This document shows, piece after piece, positions 56,437 to 64,000 of a DNA stretch of 64,000 nucleotides. The position numbers and the translations under genes were made by a program. Under the pieces are notes generated by a model. That model worked only from the letters and a program-made list of their open reading frames with translations, was not told where the DNA came from and made no database searches. The first letter of the stretch is position 1, and the number at the start of each line of letters is the position of its first letter. Source of the stretch: Baylisascaris procyonis (lineage: Eukaryota; Nematoda; Chromadorea; Rhabditida; Ascarididae); assembly GCA_037389465.1 (NCBI GenBank), contig JAZARR010000070.1, forward strand, positions 1,392,501-1,456,500, given 5' to 3'.

Positions 56437-56783
56437 AGATGAAATATTTTGTGCAACGTTTGGGTACGTTCAGTACAGAAAACAAAAAGGTGCCTTTGCT
56501 AACTTGACGATAGCTTCAGCGATAGCAACGCTGCGATATTCTTTTCAAAGTAATAAAAGCTGTAACTCGCAATTGTTCACTCTTTAAAGCCCGGAGGACA
56601 TCATCTACAGTTTTGGTTCCGATGTCGATGGAAAAAATGGAAAAAATACCACAATGTGAATTCATTCAGTGTGGGCATTTTTTTTTTTCTCATTTATTAA
56701 GCATGAGACCTAATAATGAATTTAAAGCTATCATAATACAAAAGAGATAAGGCGCCACTAATTTATTCCGTATTATCAAAGAG

Positions 56784-57116
56784 TTAGAAAGTAAAAATTT
56801 TCAACACCAAAAATAGTGCCGTAATAGTCATAATTAATGATAGGCCTAGCGCATTGATAGTATAAATCATTTGAGAGGAATGTACAAATAAATCGAAAAG
56901 TGAGGCGAGAATGTAGTCAAATGTAGCCCAAAAAAATTGCTCCGGAACGGTGGCGGCCAGGCGCTGACAGCTGCAAAGACGAATGAACGGATTAACGCCG
57001 AATTCGCGCAAGCATGTTTCCAATAACTTTTTTTTGGCCTCAGTAACTGATAAAATTTATAGATTTCATTTAGCTCAACTAGTGAGGCATAATCTTCGAG
57101 GACAACAGGATCGACC
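56784..57116 (-). CDS. Last exon of an unrecognised membrane-protein gene, with apparent frameshift
   Basis: The minus strand has a strong acceptor (TTTTCATTTAG|GGTCG). It opens with VDPVVLEDYASLVELNEIYK and runs to an A8 tract (plus-strand T at 57,028-57,035). One extra base there would keep the frame into LLETCLREFGVNPFIRLCSCQ, then two hydrophobic stretches (FFWATFDYILASLFDLFV and INALGLSLIMTITALFLVL) and a stop at 56,784. The smooth run of plausible protein across the A8 suggests a sequencing error or a recent pseudogene. Alternatively the exon starts at TTTATCAG|TTACTG (57,046). I do not recognise the family. Confidence 0.45.
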
Positions 57117-57472
57117 CTAAATGAAAATCCTGCCTTGAAAATTGTTCTAGGAAAAAAGATCTGTGAATGTCTGTGTGAAATTCGCTCTTTTAGCTGAAAA
57201 ATGCGATTTTATCGTAATACAATAAAGTGAGAAAAAAAAGCTATTAGAAAAGATGTGAATAATATGAATTTTACTATATGGTGATATCTTTAAAAGAAGA
57301 AAAAATTTGTATAAATATTCTCTTTATATAATTTTATATTAAACATTTTTGCGAATAAATATATTTCAACAACGGGAAATTTTAATGGAATTTCATTTAG
57401 AATGACAAATGCAAATGCCATTGCTTTCCTTGTCGGCAATGTTTTTGTTGAATTCCTTAGATGAGGAGGTAC

Positions 57473-57604
57473 TTAAGAGCTTCATTATCAAGAGATGATG
57501 CATTATAGGCGTGAAATATAGTTGAATTGGCATAGAGTGATTTCCGCTTTTCGCCATTTTTATTGTCGTTTCTACTTTTCGATAAATTCACAGCAAAATT
57601 TACA
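57473..57604 (-). CDS. Possible upstream exon of the same unrecognised gene
   Basis: An open minus-strand frame containing KSLYANSTIFHAYNASSLDNEAL ends at donor CTTAA|GTACCT. Its phase matches the acceptor at 57,116, giving the junction EALK|VDPVV across a 356-bp intron. The 5' limit (AAATAG|TG at 57,604) is a guess, since the frame stays open only to 57,621. The sequence is AT-rich and weakly coding. Confidence 0.3.
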
Positions 57605-57904
57605 CTATTTTTATAGTTTATTTAAAAAAATAAACATTATATCTCAAATTTTGAATATCGATTAAGTTCTAAGCATTTTCTCTATCGTAATACGATTATT
57701 GGTGCTTAAAACGCCTAACGGAAATAACAGTTGTTGGAAGTTACTATCAGAGAGATTGATGAATATCATATTTTTGTTATTCTAAAGTCGCACATAACTT
57801 TAAGCAGGAACATGGAACAAAATCAAGAAGGCATACATTGGATGTCTATGAAAATCTTATTAAGGGATTTGTGTTTACGTTAGGCTAGGCGCTGTTCGTG
57901 ATAC

Positions 57905-57948
57905 GAGTCAGCGAGGAAAGCAATTAGCATTGCTTTACTCGCTGACTC
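57905..57948. repeat. 19-bp imperfect hairpin
   Basis: Arms 57,905-57,923 and 57,930-57,948 are reverse complements at 18 of 19 positions, with a 6-base loop. The arm is GAGTCAGCGAGGAAAGCAA. Confidence 0.85.
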
Positions 57949-60900
57949 AATAGCGTTTAGTGGCGTACATAACATCCTAAAAAAAAATTTTTTTTACTGA
58001 CGTTGGGATTGACTTTTTCTTTCATAGATATTCGTTGTTTTCAAAAATTTTCAATTATTCTTACACATCTTTACAAGGCTAATCAAAATCAAGGGTATCA
58101 AAAATCAACGTCCATCCATGATGTAAATAGATTTAAAATCTTTACAACTAAGCGTTACTGCACTTTTTTTGAGCATTTTCACGAAGTTACAGACTTGTAA
58201 TAGATGTAAACCTAGGAGATGCTCATTTTTTAGGCATCCAACTATTTCCTGCTATTTTTTTTTGTTGAACATCCTGTGTAAATTGTGATACATTGGAAAA
58301 AAAACAAGGCCTACCGTCTAGAATGTTGAATGTATGTTGAAAGCGAAAATTGAGTTCTAACCAGCCTCTATAAGCAAAAGTAGTGAATTGCATTAAGCCA
58401 CTGAAGAAATATATGTTTTTTTTTCAAATTTGCAGCACAGTGCTGAATGCCAAACCCACCAAAATGGATGCTCACAAAATGCCACACAAGCCTAACAATT
58501 AGATCCCCATTTTGCAAACACACATGTCCATTTCAACTGTCTGAAATTAGTCAAAGAAAATAACGTTTTGAAAAAATTTCCCCGTCGACTAATTCTATAT
58601 TTTTTCACTAAATTTTATTTCCATTTCAGCCTATACACCAAAAAAGATTACAGTAACTCTATAGTTTTAGGAGACAAATATTAATGCATCATATTTTTAA
58701 TCAACTATGAAAAACCATAAAAAGTTCCGCTATTTTTTTGTGTAATTCAGGCAAATTTTCTCCACAGTTAACATCTTCTAACAACTAACACTGAATTTTT
58801 AATAAAGAACTTAACATCTCTATTCATTCTATAATCTAAAGGGAATTCCTCTCATTTCGTTCGAGACAAACTAAAATGATAGCCATATCACCATTATATA
58901 ATGCTTTTATCTCTTTGCCGTTGCGCTAGCGCTTAGTAAAGTTGCTGCAGTATGAAGTATATGTTAGCGATTATTTAAACAGGCTAGAGTGAAATCACCT
59001 CAGATAGTATCGCAAAATTTGATTTCCTATATATCCGATCCAGGCGATGCTTAATATTTGACCGAATTGAACGAATCCTATAGTTATACTATTCTTTTTA
59101 AAATAGATAATAATATCAAGCGAAAGTTTATCAGCGATCACGATTAAATCACTGATCATTGAAAAATCCTTCTAAGTAGCCTGAGATAGGTCAATTACGG
59201 AAGTATGAGGAAGTGATATAACCTTATCAATTTTCCTCTCTCTTTGAATTTGGCAAATGTTGATGCAATATGAAAAGTAAACCTGTAAATATTACTTTAC
59301 TATTTCTCTAGGCAACTAACCGTAAGGCATTCACTTCCTAAAATAGTCCCTTTTGTCTTTTCGTGAAATAGGCTCAGATTACATGTACACAGATTTTACT
59401 CTTACAATACTATCATTCAGAGTTCTTGCATTCTTTATGTAAATTAGCGTCTATGCTGAGCATGAATATTTATGTATACAGATTAACGCAGATAAGTATT
59501 GTAGAGATGGTGATTTTAATTAAAGCGACATTAGCACTGCTGCAGTCAGAGACTCAACGAAGCATAATTAATCCACACGCAAATGAAGTGACTCAAAGGG
59601 AAAAAAAAAACGAAGAAAACGATGCCACATACAAGCTATTTAGTTACTAAAAGTGCCGTATGTATGCACTGTCTATTTTAGAGGGCAATCCGGCACGTAT
59701 CCCATGAGTATGCGAATTGTTCGTCAAATGAAGATTCAGTGGGTGAAGATGCTAAGCGGACATTCCGTTATTTGAGTGAAATTAACAAATGCAAGAAAAG
59801 AAATGCATCAACTCGAAACTCAGTGCATCAATTTTACTAAATCCTACACAAGAGTATTATGCGCATTGTCGCTCTCTTTCATTGCCGAAAAGCAATAGCA
59901 TTAATGCATATTATGCACTATTGTATCAAATATGAGTTTATTAGCATTTTTGAATTGATAAACGCAAATATTTTTCCTTAGAAGGTGAGGAAATTTTCCT
60001 TAAACATTATACGATGAAATACTTATTCTACAACTGGACTGTTGTCTTGTAGTAGCGATCATCGGCCATTCTCATCCCTCTCAGCAATCAGTAACGTTAC
60101 TGTTCAAGCGTATAATCAAATTGTATCGCTAAATTTGTTGCGCATTGAGAGTTATTCTCCCTCTTGTTGATTTTCAACGCTTACAAAATATTCAATCGTA
60201 TCTTGGTGTTGGGGAAGAGGGGTACAAATAATCTTCTATGATTACCTACTGAGAAGATTTACAGCGATATAGCATTGCCTTCAATTTGTCAACATTTGAC
60301 TATTTATTTATTTATTTTGCAAAGCGAATAAAATATAATAAATTCTTTCACATTGCTTACATTATAAAAAATTTTCACATTCCGCATCTGAAATGACAAA
60401 ACGATAATGCTTCATGAAAAAATACATAGTTCTATTGAAGTAGAGGCTAAATTTGAAAAAAAAAATGAAAGAAGAAGTTTAGGATATATTAGCTATTAGT
60501 ACTATGCCCTAGAAACTCGAAATGAATGAAAATTATTGACCATTTGTAAGTGCAAAATAAGCGGATATGAACTCGGGCACCGGAAAACCAGTTGTAAGGA
60601 GCCTAGTAAAACGCATTAAATAACCACAGAAAGAAGGTTCATAAAAGACGCTTATTCAGTATTGGTGCTTTCAAAGCATCAAAATGCTATAAATGATCGT
60701 AAATGTTACGTATAGGAAATGAATGGAAGTTTATTAATTGGGGATCATTCAATAGCTCAGCGGATACATAATTGCTGAATAAAACGTCATGGTAATAATA
60801 AGAGTATTCCATACTTTTAAAAAAAAAGAAAATATCTCATAAAAATAATAAAATAGTTAATTATTAGTGTAAAGATTTTATGAAAATTTCGAGGAAAATA

Positions 60901-62538
60901 TAAAATTTTTTTTTCAATATTGTAGAATGAAACAGATCATAGAAGAGTTGACGATGAAAATTGTAATCTTTGATACATTCGATATTCTCCACAAATCTAT
61001 CGTCGAAATCAAAGAGCTCTTAGAAGTAGGGAAATAGTACCCTCTCGATAGCGTGGATTCATTGTATGAAATTATTATAAAGGTGACCGTGACTTATCAA
61101 GTACCACTGTTTCTAGACTCACTAGGTTTTAGGCTGTCCACTTTGAAAAACAAATACAAATAAAGTTGATTATTGCTGAAAGTAAATTGACACATGCTCT
61201 ATGGCTGGCATTCGTTCTCTATGGACGGCAACATCTTTTAGATATATAACAACTTGTCACGAAATTTCAACCAGCCTATTTAATTTTATTGCTAAAGCCA
61301 AATTTAATCCAGCTGAGACTAGAATGCTTCCTAATACTTAGCTGGGAAGTAAAAGTTTCTCTACTGACAATATTTACATCCGCCATCACAAATATTTGAA
61401 ATGCATAAGCACTATAAACGTTTGAAAATCAAATATTTATGCAAAGAAAAAAAAATGCCTTTGAAAGAGTTTTTAGAAATTGCATAGGCGAGCATTCTTC
61501 ATTATTAGTGAATAATTAAGAAAAAAAATAAAATAAAATATTGCAGATTGCTTGCCCGATTGAGATGCATTCGACACATTACATCGAATCTTTTAAATGC
61601 TTCTTTGAATTGTGCTTTTTTATGCGATTTTATGTGGAGAAAACTGATAGCGTTGCTATCAATTTCAGTAAATATAAATTAACGCTTTTATTCGTATTTT
61701 CTTTCAACAATATTCGTGAGAAATAATACTATACTTTAATAGATACGTTAATTGAAAAAATTCCACTCTATGATGGTGAAATATTTATTAGCGTCGGTTT
61801 ATTTTCGCGCAAAAATTTATTGTGTTAGATGAATGTGAAAATTTCACAGCACTTTAATTTCAATTATTGAAGTGTTATTTTTATAATTGAATTAATCAAT
61901 GAGTTTAATTTTTGTGCAAAAATTTGCAATAATGAAATGCGCCATAAATTATAGAAAATGATGAAATGAAATTGAAAAATTGGGAAAAATTAATATATTT
62001 AAAAGGAAATATTCCCGTCAATGCTGCTCATTAAATAATTTATGAATATACGGCTTCATAGTGAAGCAAATAGCGACATTTTCTCTACGATATAGCGATT
62101 AAATAGCCTTATATTACTATAAAAAACCTTAAACATAACGATTTGATTTGATTTCTTCGTAGAAATAGATTACTTAGTAATTGAATTTAAAAAAAAATTC
62201 CAGATGTAGAAAGTTACGTAAAAAAATTACGCCTAGAAGATGATCGATAAATAGTGATCAGTGGGATTTTTTCGTCTAAGGGCAACTCTTGTTCGTGTAA
62301 ATTTGTGTTTTCATGATCACACTAGAACGACAATGGCTTGTTCTCAAACGATGAATTCAATTAACATTTACACGTTACAATTGAATTTAGTTCGACAAAT
62401 TTGTTGCAACTCTTCATCTTACGATAGATAAGGTGAAAATTTCAGTTTTTTTTTGCACATTTCAACATAAAATGCACTCTTCATGTGCATAATATTTTCC
62501 ATCAATCTGCACTATAGTTAAAACAAGAAAAAATGCAA

Positions 62539-62580
62539 CTCTCTCTCTTTCTTTCTCTCTCTCCCTCTCTCTCTCCTCTT
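62539..62580. repeat. CT-rich microsatellite
   Basis: Interrupted (CT)n with TTTC and CCC interruptions. Confidence 0.9.
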
Positions 62581-64000
62581 AGCTACGGTATCTGTCCGAT
62601 GCGCACATGCATTATTCGTGTGCTACCTGATCATTTATAGTGCTACCTAATATTCTAGAGGTGGTGCTAAATGCGTATGAGGCATATTGCCTTATACTTA
62701 AATATTTTAACATTCTTTGATAGATATTTGCAAAGACTGAAAAAAAACAACGCAATAAGTTTTGACAGTAATTTCGAATTTAAAAAGTTATATTACCATA
62801 AAACCAGATACCATTTCGAGAGTCTGAATGTTCGTTGAGATTTTTAGCATTATAAATGATTCCCTACAAATAGCAGTTTCACTTTTAAAAGTATCACCAA
62901 GATCTTTTTCAAGATCACATTACGCAATTTGAAACATTTACTGACGTTCGATGCGGCATAATTGATACAGATTGCATCTAAAGAATGCTCTCTCAATTAT
63001 ATCCTGAAATCATAAATAAGCCTAGTTTATGCGATTATGGGTGGGGACGGGGTGGAGAAGAATTGGACGGAGGGACCGAGGACTACTGAATGAAATTTTT
63101 TCCGCATTAATACTAATTAGAGCGCAGAAGAAAAAAACGACTCAAGCTTAAGATCATACAATCAAAAGCTACCTATTCGCAGTTTCTAAATGCATCCAAC
63201 TTTTCTATGGTTTCATTGCACTTGTTGGATAGCCGAATTCACTAGGTGGAAGGAATACGATTGCCGAAATAATCGTTTTTGGATACATTTCACTGAATAA
63301 TCGAAATACTCAATAATTTCACTGAATATATGAATAAAAATGTTTTTACATATCATTTTATTGCATCTTCTAGTGGATACAGTAGTAAATATTGCCTGTC
63401 TATACGAAGAGTAATCAGAACTAGTGCAAAGTTCCAAGCAGTAATGTGCTAAGCAAGATCGATGGTGCAAAAAATCGTATAAGTTCATTTTCAAATTAGT
63501 GCAGGCTAATTTCGACGAATAGTATCTGTATAAAACGTTTTTCGCCTGAGGGTATTCGTAGATAATAAATTAGCATATTACATATTTTACTTCAATTTTT
63601 GCCTCATCTCACTGTGTGGCCGCATTGATCCAATTGTTGCATATAAACAAATAATTTACGAGCAATGCCTCTTCTTATGAACTATCTGTGCGACGATAAA
63701 GCCTTAAAATTTTGCATTAATCTATATTGATAGTTATATTTCTAGCCACCTGCCGTCTAATTCTCTCATCCCATCGAACTCTCATGCCAAATATCTGAGA
63801 AAAAATATTGGCGCTGAGATATGCTGAAAATTCATTCGCCATAGATGGAGACCTCATTTTAGGTATTGCCTAATTGGTGAAATGAAAAGGATGAGAAAGA
63901 CCGAAAAAAGAAGGAGAGAAATTAAGTGAAACAAAAATATCGAGAGTTCAATGCAGATGAAAAAAAAAATATTTGGGTGAAATGACGTCATGCTAAAGAC

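Larger units (their letters stand above)
44936..56783. other. Gene-poor stretch
   Basis: I saw no convincing gene in about 11.8 kb. The missing N-terminal exon of the receptor may lie in the first few kilobases, but none could be chosen. Contents are a TA microsatellite, a perfect 21-bp hairpin and a pyrimidine tract. Open frames at 49,226-49,574, 50,835-51,071, 53,064-53,261 and 54,330-54,659 lack recognisable domains. Confidence 0.55.
57622..64000. other. No supported gene
   Basis: AT-rich sequence with a 19-bp imperfect hairpin (57,905-57,948) and a CT microsatellite (62,539-62,580). Further 5' exons of the minus-strand gene ending at 56,784 would be expected here or beyond the window, but none stood out. 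Confidence 0.5.

Noticed and set aside
56396..56450. Strong-looking splice acceptor after the pyrimidine tract
   Set aside because: The frame that follows is short and lacks a matching donor or exon.
63213..63494. 93-codon minus-strand frame near the window end
   Set aside because: No domain, AT-rich and no splice support; it could be a random frame.

Overview
The window looks like nuclear DNA of a nematode. The main sign is the hexamer TTAGGC/GCCTAA, the usual nematode telomere repeat, which fills about 11.4 kb. The rest is AT-rich, with GT-AG introns of 0.24 to 2.4 kb and genes broken into short exons. The long introns suggest a parasitic rather than a Caenorhabditis-like genome, but I cannot name the species.

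Layout. 1-2,915: non-coding 5' flank with short tandem repeats. 2,916-35,303 (+): a 23-exon gene for a plasma-membrane Ca2+-transporting P-type ATPase (PMCA, nematode mca, mammalian ATP2B). All exon phases join to give an uninterrupted 1,140-residue protein. Intron 14 (15,006-27,679) is about five times longer than any other, because it holds the telomeric array at 15,581-27,004. The array starts with a short arm in TTAGGC orientation, flips at about 15,773-15,784, and continues for 11.2 kb in GCCTAA orientation. That is the geometry of two telomere ends joined face to face. The long arm contains near-identical internal duplications and higher-order repeats.

35,304-39,149: the space between convergent genes, with two direct 200-bp repeats that each contain a tRNA-like sequence on the minus strand. 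39,150-44,935 (-): seven exons of a rhodopsin-like seven-transmembrane receptor, probably a nematode peptide-receptor type; its N-terminal exon was not found. 44,936-56,783: apparently gene-poor, with a TA microsatellite and a perfect 21-bp hairpin. 56,784-57,604 (-): the 3' end of an unrecognised membrane-protein gene, with an apparent one-base frameshift in an eight-base homopolymer. 57,622-64,000: nothing convincing.

The ATPase exports cytosolic Ca2+ and the receptor probably signals through G proteins. Nothing in the window shows that the genes are co-regulated. The main point of interest is a large telomere-like block with a fusion-type junction inside an intron of an apparently intact essential-type ion pump gene.
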